Assembly: GCF_036711975.1 (NCBI RefSeq)
Contig: NC_091976.1
Location: 6,448,001-6,512,000, forward strand
Source of the DNA: Onthophagus taurus
Lineage: Eukaryota > Arthropoda > Insecta > Coleoptera > Scarabaeidae
Length of the DNA stretch: 64,000 nt
Reading direction: 5' to 3'
Below the pieces are notes generated by a model. That model was not told the origin of the DNA, did not search any database, and was given only the letters and a program-made list of their open reading frames with translations. This document shows positions 1 to 10,370 of this stretch, piece by piece (the stretch's first letter is position 1; every line of letters begins with the position of its first letter). The translations under genes were made by a program, and so were the position numbers.

Positions 1-1670
1 GTAGATGTCGCCACATGCGCCATATGAATTATGAAACGTCAATGAGCTTTTACGTTTAATGAATAGTTTAAAACATTTTATTGTTAAGTAAACTGATTCA
101 TTCTTGTCCTAACATAAATCAAAATGCCGAGACATAATCACTTTTCAAACGAAGAAATGAGAGACATGTTATGCGTTTACGCACAAGAACGTTTTTCTGG
201 GCAAGCAGCATCCAGAAAATATCGTGAAATGTACCCTTACAGAAGGCAGCCAAACCGGAAGATATTTCAAAATATTTATAATCGATTGGGTGAAACAGGT
301 TCATTTCGTCCAAAATATCATACAGGACGTCCTAAGATTATCACTCCGCAGCAAGAAGATGAAATTTTGGTAAGAATTGCGCAAAATTCTGAAATAAGCA
401 CTCGTCGATTGTCTGCAGCAACTGGAATAAGCCAACCATCCGTGACTAGAATTTTACACAAGGAAAATTTATATCCCTATCATTTTATACCTGTGCAAAA
501 TTTACTTCCAACAGATTATCGAATCAGAGTTCAATTTTGTCAGTGGCTAAAAGGAAAATTGAATAATAATCCAACATTCCTAAATAACATTCTTTTCACG
601 GATGAAGCAACCTTTACCAGACGCGGAGTTTTTAATTGGCGAAATAGTCATGCCTGGGAAACCGAAAACCCTCGTTTAAAAAAAGATAGACATTTCCAGC
701 ACGAGTTTTAAATAAATGTGTGGTGCGGTGTAATAGGCAATACATTACTGGGCCCAGTTGAATTACCTCCTAATTTAAATGGAGAGTCATATTTAATTTT
801 TTTAAATAATGACTTAGTCGACCTCTTGGGAGATCTTCCATTACAACTAAGAAGAAATATGTGGTTCATGCAAGACGGTGCTCCTCCACATTTTTCACGT
901 GCTGTGCGCGAACATCTGAATGAAACATTCCCTCACCGTTGGATTGGACGTGGTAGTGAATTTCAGTGGCCACCTCGCAGTCCCGATTTTAATCCACTTG
1001 ATTTTTATGTGTGGGGTTACATGAAATCAATGGTCTATGCTGAACCTACTATAAATACACGAGACGAGTTATGGAATAGAATTCAAGATGCAGCCAATTC
1101 AATACGAAATAATCCTGCTACATTTTTTAAAGTCAGACAATCCTTAACCAAACGGTTAAATGCGTGTATAAATGCTGGTGGTGGTCATGTTGAAAACCTT
1201 TTGCAGTAGCTCATAATTAAGCTTAAATTTAATTTAACTTCGCACAACATTAACATGTAGGTTTTGATAACAGTTGTCGTAAGTGGTCTTAGTTCAAGTC
1301 TGTTCTAATGTTGTATTTCGTTTTATTAACTGGCGTACAATAAATTGTTTTATTACGTAATTTTTTTATGGTTTCAGTTTAATATTGTTATCAATTATCA
1401 ATTACGGTTAGGTAAATGTCAACATTCCATGCCATGCTTGTGTCTTAACAGATTAATGCTACGTCGACCACCGTGAAATGTAGTGTAGTGAATTAGTAAA
1501 ATTCAAATATCTCGAAAATCGTTAATATTTTCAAGATCAAAGAAGTATAGCTTTTTTCTACAGAAATGATGGGGCTATCCAAATTAAACAAGTATGTTGT
1601 AAAATAATGAGCGATAAAAAATTTGTAGCTGATTTCATCTAATTCATATGGCGCATGTGGCGACATCTAC
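1..1670 (+). mobile_element. DD41D mariner/Tc1-group DNA transposon, near full length
   Basis: The first 30 bases (GTAGATGTCGCCACATGCGC...) are repeated exactly as the reverse complement at 1641-1670, giving perfect terminal inverted repeats around one transposase gene. A TA lies at 2-3 and at 1668-1669. If that is the target-site duplication usual for this superfamily, the element proper is 4-1667 with 27-bp repeats. The window edge prevents checking the left flank, so longer repeats cannot be excluded. The right non-coding part (1210-1640) is AT-rich and holds nothing else recognisable. Confidence 0.88.
124..1209 (+). pseudogene. DD41D transposase with one in-frame stop
   Basis: This is a DDE transposase expected to bind the terminal repeats and cut and paste the element. 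ATG at 124 opens an N-terminal helix-turn-helix region of the DUF4817 type common in insect transposases, with a second HTH around residues 95-115. Catalytic candidates are D in FTDEATF (near residue 159), D in MQDGAPPHF, and D in SPDFNPLDFYVWG. I count 41 residues between the second and third, hence DD41D (rosa/Visitor-like). The frame is open from 124 to 1209 except for TAA at 709-711, just before the VWCGV block, so one substitution separates it from a complete ORF of about 361 codons. No intron is needed. Confidence 0.88.
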
Positions 1671-1914
1671 GAGTTAACTCAAATCCTCTCACACATTATT
1701 GTTTACCCTTACAAAAACTATAAGTCAACTATGAGTCATTATGTAGAAAAGTAGCTGATCTATTAACAAAAATCTATTTTATTTTTTTCGCTTTAACATC
1801 CTGTATCTCAGTAAGGAGCAGACTAAGACCCATTATTGTTAATGAAAATATTATTATTTTGGCCTCCTGAACGTACATTTACAATTTAGCCCATTACTTA
1901 CGAATCACCCTGTA
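1671..1914. other. Unassigned spacer
   Basis: AT-rich sequence between two transposons. The stretch near 1895-1912 (GAATCACCCTGTATAA) resembles terminal sequence of mariner-type elements, but I see no matching inverted partner. No coding potential found. Confidence 0.4.
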
Positions 1915-2088
1915 TAATACGTCGAAGGGTGACCTGAGTAGGTAATATCAAAATATTCTCATTGATCTTAGCGGGCCATGATAAAACAAAATCCGATTGT
2001 TTAATTTTATGGCGTCAAATCAAATTGTTGTTACTGTCATTTAGTCTTTTCTCTGTCGTGTGAGTAACTTAATTTAGCTATTTTAAAA

Positions 2089-3311
2089 ATGCCGACCAAT
2101 GAGGAAGCGTATGATATGCTTGCGAGTTACTTTGAATGCATGCAGAATGCAACTATTGCTGCAAGACATTACGCAGTTCGTTATCCACAACGGCGGCATT
2201 ATAACACAAAGGTTTTCATCCGTATAGCCCATCAGTTAAGGACTACAGGAAGTATTCATCGTCCTATATATCGTAGAACACGTAGAAGTCGCACTAAAGA
2301 AAACGTAATAAATGTTTTAGCGTATGTGGAATTCAATCCACAGCTTAGCAAAAGAACAATCGCTGTTGATTTAGGTGTTACTCGGACAACGGTCCGACGT
2401 ATTTTAAGAGAATATAGGTAGGTATAAAAGAATACATGAAAATACTACATGTTTTATGAAATCGACCAGAGAGAATACGAACACATTTTAATGTAGGATG
2501 CACCCGTACCACGTAGTTCTCCATCAGGCTCTGACTGCAAGAGATTATGATATTCGTCTGGATTACTGCCACTGGTTAACAAACATGTTAATAGAAGATC
2601 CTCAACTGCTTTCAAGGATACTGTGGACTGACGAGGCCACATTCAATAGTGATGGTGGTGTAAACCTGCATAATATGCATTACTGGTCGCGTAACAACCC
2701 TCATTGGATGCGAGAAATACAGCATCAAGGATTTATTTTAGGAGGACGCATTATTGGTCCTTACATATTTAACAATAGACTAAATGGTACCTCAATTTTT
2801 TAAGAAATGAACTGCCAATTCTTTTGGAAGATGTGCCTTTAGCTATTCGCAGAGACATGTTTTTTCAGCACGATGGCTGCCCGGCACATTTCTCTGCAAA
2901 TGTGCGACAATTTTTGAACGAAACTTTTCCTAATAAGTGGATAGGCAGAGGAAGTTTATATCCTTGGCCAGCGAGGTACCTCTTACTTAGCAGTTTTTAA
3001 ACTTTACAAGTCTGTAGTACCTATGATTCTGTGATACATCTAACTAATAATTTTTGTTCTCTAGATCGCCCGATTTAACATGTTTAGATTTTTATTTGTG
3101 GGGGTGAATAAAAGACCTCGTCTTTACAACCAGGCCTACGACGCGAGAAGACATGATCGAACGGATAGGAAATATTATCCGCAATATTTCATTACCGGAA
3201 ATAGAGGCTGCCGTCTTATCTACGCACCAGCGCCTACAGCAGTGCATTGCTGCTGATGGCAGACAATTTGAATTTAAGACATCACTGATTTCTTTTAGGA
3301 TAGTTGATTAA
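2089..3311 (+). pseudogene. Spliced DD41D transposase, degraded copy A
   Basis: This transposase has three exons. ATG 2089 opens an N-terminal HTH exon to 2417. Intron 1 is 2418-2496 (GTAGGT...TGTAG, 79 bp), and the reading frame resumes at 2497 as R-MHPYH. Exon 2 carries WTDEATF (first D) and, after a small deletion around 2730 and a frameshift near 2800, FQHDGCPAHFS (second D). Intron 2 is 2976-3064 (GTACCT...CTCTAG, 89 bp) and rejoins as R-SPDLT, leading to the third D in LDFYLWG. Spacing is again DD41D. A TGA follows LDFYLWG near 3105. Splice sites fit both codon phase and the family alignment, so the intron calls are firm even though the gene is dead. Confidence 0.82.
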
Positions 3312-3319
3312 AGTTGTTT

Positions 3320-3988
3320 TTTGAAAGCTTATTATGATATTAAATAATCACGCAAACGTAGTTACGTTTTAATTTATCCTTCTTTTTTTGAATATTTGTA
3401 AGACTAAAACACGTACGATATTGCTTTTTTCACTGTATAACGTACTTCTTAACGCTCTTTTCACATACTTTGTCAAAAATATACGTTTCCATTTGAATTT
3501 TTCAAGAAAATTGTAAAAATAAATAGAACTGACAAATTACGCCACCTAACGTTTGACTTAGAAAGTAAATCGCCTAATTTCGGATGTCATCGAATACAAA
3601 AATTCCTCCTCTTTCCAACAAGACCATTTTTGGTGTATTCGGATGAACAATTCCAAAGTTAGGGCTACTTTTATAATAGTAAATGTAATACCCCGTACCT
3701 CACTTATTTAAGCAGTAAGCAAAAAAATGACTAACGAAAGTTGTCAGAAATTATTTAAAGATTCTAAAAATGTTATAGATGAATGAAGTTTATTACCAAA
3801 TTTTACGAAAAACTACATTTTAAATTTTGTCGTTGGCATTACGCCCCCTAGCGGTAGTTTTACAAACTTGAAAATAATTTCCAGCAGTTTCTATGGGTCC
3901 CTTTTGTATAAGAATTTTTTTGTCTGATAACTGTGCGATCAACAGTTTCTGAGATATAGCCGGCGTCCTTTCTTAGTGGCCCACCCGG
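3320..3988 (+). repeat. Right arm of the ~670-bp terminal inverted repeat (copy A)
   Basis: Near-identical to 37025-37697, and in reverse complement to the left arm 34855-35530. Non-coding. Short ORFs here and in the other arms are chance. Confidence 0.85.
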
Positions 3989-4400
3989 TTCTTTTGTAAG
4001 GTTACGTTCAGTTATGTTTGTAGGAGAGTTCCATAGCATTTGTATTGAGATCACACGAGGAAACCCGAGAGCGAGAGTGTGTATGGACGCTCGTCTCGCC
4101 TCAGCAGCGCTCCATCCGGAGTCGGTTTTTTGGCACGAGTCAAAGGGCTTTCGCCAAGTCTCGTCTCGATGCAAAAATACCCCTACACACTACCGTTTCG
4201 GTCGTAGCCGAACGTAGAATGCAATTCGGTTACTCGGATGTTTTCGGATTGGATCGTATGAAGGAATCTCTGTGAATACCCTTTTTAAGGATGCTATTTT
4301 TAGCTCTTTGTAGTGAACATTGGTTGCGTATATATTCGTTACGTATATGTCGTAACGTTTCGCAGTCCTCTTTTGCAAGCTTTTACCATTACTTACAAAT
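3989..4400. other. Unassigned block shared by both duplicated copies
   Basis: GC-richer than its surroundings around 4060-4260, and repeated at 37698-38110 with few changes. Three overlapping short ORFs occur but resemble no family I know. It could be an LTR or leader remnant, and I do not assign it. Confidence 0.4.
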
Positions 4401-4618
4401 AATTGAACTAAAATTAGAACTAAAACTAGAAAAACTAACACTAGAAACTTTCGGGGTTTGCCGTGCGTCTTTTAAAAAAGTGAACACTTCGAACCAGTTT
4501 CTGAAGAAAGTTGGAACATGGCATCCGAAACGTCTAAAAGTTTTTCTTAAAAGACGCACGGCAAAACCCAAAAGTTTCTAGTGTTAGTTCTAGTTTTAGT
4601 TCTAATTTTAGTTCAATT
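4401..4618. repeat. Long hairpin around a CTGAAGAAG...CCGAAACG core (copy A)
   Basis: The left arm 4401-4473 and right arm 4548-4618 are near-perfect inverted repeats (for example GCCGTGCGTCTTTT against AAAAGACGCACGGC, and repeated AACTAAAACTAG units against CTAGTTTTAGTT). The loop carries CTGAAGAAAGTTGG...GCATCCGAAACGTC. Similar cores occur at 38200-38250, 27270-27400 and 9938-9975, so this is a dispersed family. The arrangement of CTGANGA, a short stem and GAAA is reminiscent of a hammerhead ribozyme core but does not fit fully. Confidence 0.75.
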
Positions 4619-4673
4619 AACACCGGCCGTGAAAGCCTTCGTACTTATATTACAAATAATTATTTGGAATAAA

Positions 4674-5008
4674 ATGGGTGACTGGATAACGAACTGGATA
4701 TCAGGCCGAACCCGTTTTGTAGAATCCAAAAGATAATTCCCATAAAGATAAAAGGAAAGTTAATGATGCGTGGATTCGTTTAAGTGAGTTATTACAAATA
4801 CCGGTACCAGTTTTAAAGAAAAAAAAAGGATTCATTAATGGCTACCTTCAGAGGCCATTTGCGAAAGAAAAAAGGATCAATTAAATCTGGAGCAGGGATC
4901 AATGAAATATATAAACCGATATGGTTTGCGTTTGAATATATTGAGGCTTTTTTGGGAGCAGTATACGAATGTAATCCTACCATTAATACATGGTATAAGA
5001 AAATTTAG
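4674..5008 (+). pseudogene. MADF-domain protein fragment (copy A)
   Basis: MADF domains bind DNA, and in insects they often come from Harbinger partner genes or Adf-1-like factors. After ATG 4674 the reading matches MADF logic: a helix region, then KRKVNDAWIRLSELL, ATFRGHLRKKKGSIKSGAG and IWFAFEYIEAF before TAG at 5006-5008. This copy has a deletion after codon 5, a frameshift in the lysine run near 4820 and lost helix 1. The copy at 38383-38738 keeps helix 1. No transposase gene lies next to it, so it is an orphan accessory gene or remnant. Confidence 0.65.
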
Positions 5009-5539
5009 AGTTAAGTTTAATAAAAAGCAGTGCTATTGTTTATTTTTATTAAGAAACGTACGTTATTTTTGCATAACGATGGTTGGTTGCTAAGATCAGC
5101 ATAGCAAAAAAGTACTTCAGAGTAAATTTCACTTTAGCGCCACAACTATGAAAAACATTTCACATTAGCGCTATATTAATAGCGCTATATCTGAACAAGA
5201 ACGTTTAAATGTTATGTACACAATAGACGGATTGTCTGTTGGCTGTTCATCATCCCAACGAAACATTTAAGCTGAAATGCCGTTATAAATACAAATAAAG
5301 AAATAAGTTTAGTTAAAAGAAATAAATTTAATTTTTTTAATTTTCCAAACATTAATACAGAAACTTTGGAGGTAAATTTAATAAAATATAGTGTTATTGT
5401 TTCTTTTTATTAACAAAAATAATAAAATGCATTATATTTTACTACATATTACAAAAATATGAAGTGCATATTTAAAAAGGAAAATTTTGTTAGACATGTA
5501 GCAAAAAAAGCAAAGGTTTTGACGAGATAACCTGACACT

Positions 5540-6308
5540 TTTCCTTAAGGATGCAGAGGATAGTCAATATTTAAAACACATCCTTGACGTTGTTTTTTGG
5601 TAGTTGCCATTTTTGGCTTATTTGGCGCAACCCGATGCAACGAAATCTACAATTTGACTGTGGATGATGTTAAAAAAGTGAGAAGAAATGTTTTTGTAGT
5701 GACAATTAATCATCATGGTTTATGATCATTAATCATCATAAACCAAAACTTACAAATACCGAATGTTTACTGTCGACTCTGAAGGTTCGGTTAATCATGT
5801 TCATATTGTGATGAAATATAAAAATTTGAGACCGTAGCATACTCCACATAACAACTTTTTTATGTTCTACGGCCGTGGAAAATGTAATACTCAGAGAGTG
5901 AGTATACATAAGATTGCTTCGGTTCCCAAATTAGCTGCTGCGTTCTTGGGACTTCCGGAACTTGAAAGGTACACGGGCTACTCTCTTAGGCGTAGTTCGA
6001 CAGTTTTGGCCAATAAGGGTGGCAATATTACAGATCTGAAAAAATTGGGAGGGTGGAACAGTTTTAGTATCGCCGAATCATATGTGGAAGGATCCGTGGA
6101 ACATAAGATCAGTGTTGCCAAAAAAATTGTTGATTGTCAAACCACCTTTACGTCAGAAAATAATGGTAATAGTTCAGCTATTATAGATGATGTTGATGTT
6201 AGCACTCATACTGAAATTGCCACCAGGAAGGAGACCGACGACACCACTAATGCTTCTTTTTCGGGTTGTTCTAATTGCACGGTGAACATAAATAATTACT
6301 ATTATTAA
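5540..6308 (+). pseudogene. Tyrosine recombinase, Crypton-like, N-terminal half decayed
   Basis: The C-terminal part (ORF from 5862) reads AAAFLGLPELERYTGYSLRRSS, then NITDLKKLGGWNSFSIAESYVE, the arginine and tyrosine motifs of the catalytic domain of insect Crypton-like recombinases; the usual GHxxR histidine is S here (YSLRR). A typical tail, SGCSNCTVNI, precedes TAA at 6306-6308. Upstream, 5540-5860 holds recognisable but stop-ridden pieces (LTVDDVKKVRRN). Crypton recombinases insert DNA through a covalent tyrosine intermediate. A polyadenylation signal follows at about 6353. In the duplicate copy only the last 60 codons survive. Confidence 0.72.
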
Positions 6309-6385
6309 AAGTAGAATTAGGATTCTGTTCCATTGTTACTTAAAATTTTCATAATAAAGGTTTATAAAATATGTAGCTTCTTTTC

Positions 6386-8318
6386 TTGTATTGTAAAAAT
6401 ATAACATTAGAGATTAAAGATGTCGGAGGAATTCTAAGAAAAATGAAAATAATGTTCGTTTACCGACCGAATCGCATGGAATTGCGGAAATTATTCGAAT
6501 CCAGGAAGTGGCAATCGTCCGAAACCTTTTATAATTGTTATCATGATAAAATAGTAAAAGCAAATCAGGTCCAGGTACCGGAAGAAGAGTTGTTGGATTA
6601 TTTCATTGACGGAATTTCAGACCAGGGTTTACGAAATCAAGCCCCAATGCAAGGTTATGGATGTTTGGAAGATTTGGTGCAAGGATTCAAGAACATTACC
6701 ATGGGACCACGTACCACTTTTAAACCAGTTGCGAAAGAAGTAGCAAAAAACACCGGAAAAGAAAACAACAGAGGGGACCAAGGGAGGATTTCCAGATGTT
6801 TCAATTGTGGCAGAATGGGTCATCTTGCGAATGAGTGTCAACAAGTAAAACGAGGCGTTTTTGGGCATTTATTTGGAACGTATCGACTATTGACAATTGT
6901 GGATCCGAAGATGAGTTTCAACGTAACTTGGTCTACCAGATAAGTAACCAACCTATAACATTATATACTTTGTTAGATACGGGAAGTCCAATTAGTTTCA
7001 TTAAAGACAAATTTGTACAGAATTTCGATAAATATACAACTGATTCTAATAAATTTTGTGGTATTAACCAATTAAAGTTAATTATTAAGCAGTCGGTAAC
7101 GGTTGATTTGACTTTAGATATTTGTACAAAAGAGATAGTTTTACTTGTAGTGCCGGATAGTACTATGTCGTCTTGTGTTGTATTAGGTCGAGATGTTTTA
7201 AAATATGTAGTGTAATTTACTTTTGAGAACCGAAAAAATATACGAGACTGAAACCGAAGCCATTCAGGCGATAATCAATATTGATGTTATGTATGTTGAC
7301 TCTAATAGTTTTAGTGAAGTAGATAGTGTTAAATTAAATAATCAATTATCTGAGCAAACCAAATTAGATTTTAAGGCGTTATTTATAATGGAATACCTGC
7401 AACCGGAAAAACCTGAGAAACCTAACGTAAACGGCGAATTAATAACTTAGAAGTTAATAGTCAAAGATTCTAATCTTCTTCATTATCAGCCGAAACGTTT
7501 ATCTTTTTGTGAGAAGAGTGAAGTAAGACAGATCTTAGATGATTTATTACGCGATAATATTGTTCAACTAAGTAATTCTGAGTATGCTTCACCAATTGTA
7601 TTAGTTAGGAAAAAGAATGGAGAAATCCGTATGTGCATTGATTATCGTCAATTAGATAAGGTACTCAGTAGAGATAACCATCCATTACCGCTTACTGAAG
7701 ACCAAATATTAGCACTGCATAATAAAAAGCATTTTTCCCGGCTAGACTAGATGGATTTTTCCACAAAGATATGCATCCCGATTCTATCAAGTACACTGCG
7801 TTTGTTACTCCTCTGGGTTATTTTGAATATCTGAAGATGCCTTTTGGTTTAAAAGTAGGTCCTTCTGCTTTTCAAAGATTTGTTGATGACGTTTTCAAAC
7901 CATTAATCGAGAATGGAGATGTGTCCATATATTTGGACTATATATTAATAACCAGCGAAACACTGGAATATCATTTTAAATTGTTGCTGCATGTTTTTAG
8001 GTTACTAGTAAAAAATAAAATGACCCTGAGATTAGATAAATGTGAGTTTATGGCCTCCGAGATGAATTTCTAGCATACTTAATAAATGAAAGAGGTATTA
8101 CGCCTCGGTATTCCTGTACCACGTAATGTCCGGGAATTACAAAGTTTTCTTGGACTTAGGTCATACTTTCGAAAATTCATTGAGAAATTTTCAATTATTG
8201 CTAAACCATTGTACCTTACAAAAGCTAATGCCAAATTTCATTTTGGAGAAGAACAGTTGAGTTCTTTCGAAGTTATTAAAGCTAAATTAGTATCGGCTCC
8301 AGTGCTATCTATTTATAA
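6386..8318 (+). pseudogene. Ty3/gypsy gag-protease-RT, multiply frameshifted (copy A)
   Basis: The 5'-truncated gag runs to about 6943 with one zinc knuckle, CFNCGRMGHLANEC (CX2CX4HX4C). An overlapping frame (6835-7215) gives an aspartic protease with LLDTGSPISF at the active site. RT starts after TAG 7448-7450: QILDDLLRDNIVQLS, SPIVLVRKKNGEIRMCIDYRQ, a frameshift near 7748, then TAFVTPLGYFEYLKMPFG. The catalytic YxDD is YLDY (about 7930), so the second aspartate is lost. The thumb/RNase H link (LQSFLGLRSYFRKF) lies in another frame and ends near 8318, where a LINE piece has inserted. The integrase of a related element is at 16790. The element is dead. Confidence 0.85.
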
Positions 8319-8319
8319 T

Positions 8320-8730
8320 AATAATAATGCAATTTATTAACCCTCAAAAATCTTTTACATATAAATCACTTTACATAATAAACAAAATTAAGAAGGTTAA
8401 TTAGGTAGCCAGGTCAGGCAACACCTTGGTAGTGAGGCCTGCTCTTCCCCTGGCTTCTATGTACTATAACAACAAATAATCCATAACAGCGCAAAAAAAA
8501 TATATATATATAACTGAGTATAATAAGGAAAACTAATTCAATCTTGTCTGTCGCTCACATAGATACCGTCTGTATTTAATTTTAAACTTTGACACGTTTA
8601 ACACTTTTAATGGGCGAGGAAGGGTGTTCCAAAAAACTGTGATGCCGTATGTAAATGAATTCCGAAAAGCAGTCGACGCGTGACGTGGCACCGTAAGTGA
8701 ATCTTTTCTGCGAATATTGACATTGATATA
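8320..8730 (-). mobile_element. 3' end of a non-LTR retrotransposon (LINE), antisense
   Basis: Present in copy A and absent at the matching point of copy B (near 41290), so its limits are clear. The antisense ORF (8533-8730 part) reads RKDSLTVPRHASTAFRN, then VFWNTLPRPLK, the usual C-terminal end of Jockey-like LINE RT ORFs, followed by a 3' UTR. The TAATAATAATAAT run at 8317-8329 is the trinucleotide tail (TTA on the sense strand). The 5' truncation is typical of target-primed reverse transcription. Confidence 0.75.
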
Positions 8731-9415
8731 ATGAAAAAGATCCAACTGAACCACAGTTCCAAAAAATAACATTACAGCAGCTAGTTTCCAAGTTGCCCAT
8801 TGTATTGCTCGTCACGGGAAACCTCTTTGTAAGGAGAATTTGTAAAAAAGTGTTTTATGAATGTAGTCCTACATTGTTTGCTGATTTTAAAGAAAAAGAC
8901 TTGATTATTATGAAGCTTATAAATGAGTTACCTATCAGTCGAAATACAATTAAAGATCGAGTAATAGAATTAGAAAAAAATTTTTCTTCGCAAATACATA
9001 ACGACTTCAATTATGCAGAAATGTATTCAATTGCTTTATATGAGAGTAATGATGAAAATGGTTATGCACAATTAGTAGTTTTTGCTCGGTGTAAGTCTGG
9101 AAATATAATGACAGAAGAGTTAATAAAACTAATAACGTTGAAAGGACCGGCCTTGATATTTTTAAAGAATTTGATATTGCATTTAAAGAAATGGATATTG
9201 ATGTTCAGAAAATAGTTTCTGTAACAACAGATGGCGAACCTAGTATGGTAGGGAAAAACATTGGATTCAGTATCTTAAGCAAAATATTTCATATTCTCTG
9301 ATTGAATTTTATTGTATAATACACCAGCAAGTGTTATGTGCGAAGCATGACTTAATACATTTTCCAGTGTAATGTCAGTTCTAATAAAAATAATCAACTT
9401 TATAAACGCAAGAGC
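8731..9415 (+). pseudogene. hAT transposase fragment, FAM200/ZBED5-like (copy A)
   Basis: Three frames together give a hAT core. An N part around 8781-8845 (SFQVAHCIARHGKPL) is followed by a shift into the 8793-9215 frame (LFADFKEKD, LPISRNTIKDRV, YSIALYESNDENGYAQ). A further shift near 9150 leads to IVSVTTDGEPSMVGK (second catalytic aspartate), then FYCIIHQQVLCAKH. Order and motifs match FAM200/ZBED5-like hAT transposases of insects. It has no zinc finger, dimerisation domain or terminal repeats here. Confidence 0.8.
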
Positions 9416-10289
9416 TAAGCTTGAAACGTACCTGAATTACGTATCCTCTCAGAATCAGCAAGAATTTATTAATTCCCTATCTGAATCCGAAAAGCAATTA
9501 ACAAAGCAGTATAAAAGAGTCGTTACGGGAGAAAAGGGGAGTAACCTACCGTTATTTTATTTCCTCCAACTCTACAACACTTATATGTCTCATTATTGAG
9601 ATTAACAAAAGTTAAAGATAAACCTAATTATTATAATTATTTAATTCAACTGTTTAATTTTGTAAGTTTCTTCTTCACAATTTTGGTTGGTATCAGTGAT
9701 TTAAAAGTTTTTTTAAGTCTTAAACAACACATGTTATTTTTATATTAAAGAGGTTGGTCAGACACCTGTCAGACATCTTGTATGCTTGTTGGTTCACCCA
9801 GTTTTGTTAATGGTTTCGCTTAGTTTTTGATCCTTTAAATTTAATAATGGTTTTCGATTATTCTACAATTGTTAGTTTCAAAAAACAAGTAAGTGTTAAT
9901 TACGTTAAGTAAACTTTATCTTTAACTTTAATGCTCTGAAGAAGGTTACAATACATAACCGAAATATTAGCTTTTTAAAAAGTTGTTTCTTTAATTAAAA
10001 CTGGACCTTACACCCCGTTACTTATTTCTATATTATTCAGATTAGACACACAACAGCTATTGTATCAAAATCCAACCCGTATTTGTTTGCATATCTTAAT
10101 AGTGAACATTGGGCAAGAGGTGATGTTGCGATTAGAAAATTTGCTGATAAGGCTCAGTTAGAAAATCCTAGAAATATTTCTTCTAAGAGATTAAGAAAGC
10201 AAATTGCCTGTTATGCAAATTTTAAACCTAAATTCTGAAGAAACTGCATATTTTATGGGACATACTGAGAAAATTCATAATGAATTTTA
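9416..10289 (+). pseudogene. Second tyrosine-recombinase gene, split by the Harbinger insertion
   Basis: The N part 9416-9600 (FINSLSESEKQLTKQYKRVV) and C part 10040-10288 (SNPYLFAYLNSEHWARGDV, RLRKQIACY, then after a shift YFMGHTEKIHNEF) match the arginine and GHxxxxH regions of tyrosine recombinases seen in arthropod and cnidarian repeats. An intron of about 430 bp (GT near 9610, AG at about 10038) fits between them. The Harbinger at 10290 entered immediately after NEF. With one TTA copy removed, the frame continues into 16772 with a tyrosine codon, the expected nucleophile position. Confidence 0.6.
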
Positions 10290-10370
10290 AGCCCCCCATC
10301 GACGGTCGAACATGTTGGCCAACATGTTGGGTCCGAGCGGCTCGGCCAACATGTTCGACCGTCGATGGAC
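10290..10370. repeat. Left end of outer Harbinger: terminal repeat folded as a palindrome
   Basis: CCATCGACGGTCGAACATGT... at 10297-10321 is repeated as a perfect 25-bp inverse at 10344-10368, so the left terminus alone can form a hairpin. The following 130 bp holds further CATGTT and CGATCG half-palindromes. The right terminus (16680-16768) has matching AACATGTTGG motifs. The two short ORFs across this palindrome are artefacts of it. Confidence 0.85.

Larger units (their letters stand above)
1915..3988 (+). mobile_element. DD41D long-TIR element, copy A, left end missing
   Basis: This copy starts inside the left part of the element and runs to the right terminus at 3988, where the last bases are TTAGTGGCCCACCCGG. 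The partner at 34855-37697 has both ends and shows inverted repeats of about 670 bp. Here only the right arm (about 3320-3988) is left. The base pair after the end is TT instead of TA, so the target duplication has mutated. Confidence 0.8.

Noticed and set aside
4014-4275. Arg/Ser-rich ORFs repeated at 37723-38000
   Set aside because: Three frames are open together, as in GC-richer non-coding DNA. No domain.
4501-4535. A confident hammerhead ribozyme call
   Set aside because: The stem has an extra A, position 7 is not U and stems I and III are unproven. It is kept only as a hypothesis in the findings.
4291-4581. 96-codon ORF over the hairpin and its antisense partner
   Set aside because: It spans both arms of a palindrome, so the two strands mirror each other. 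No domain.
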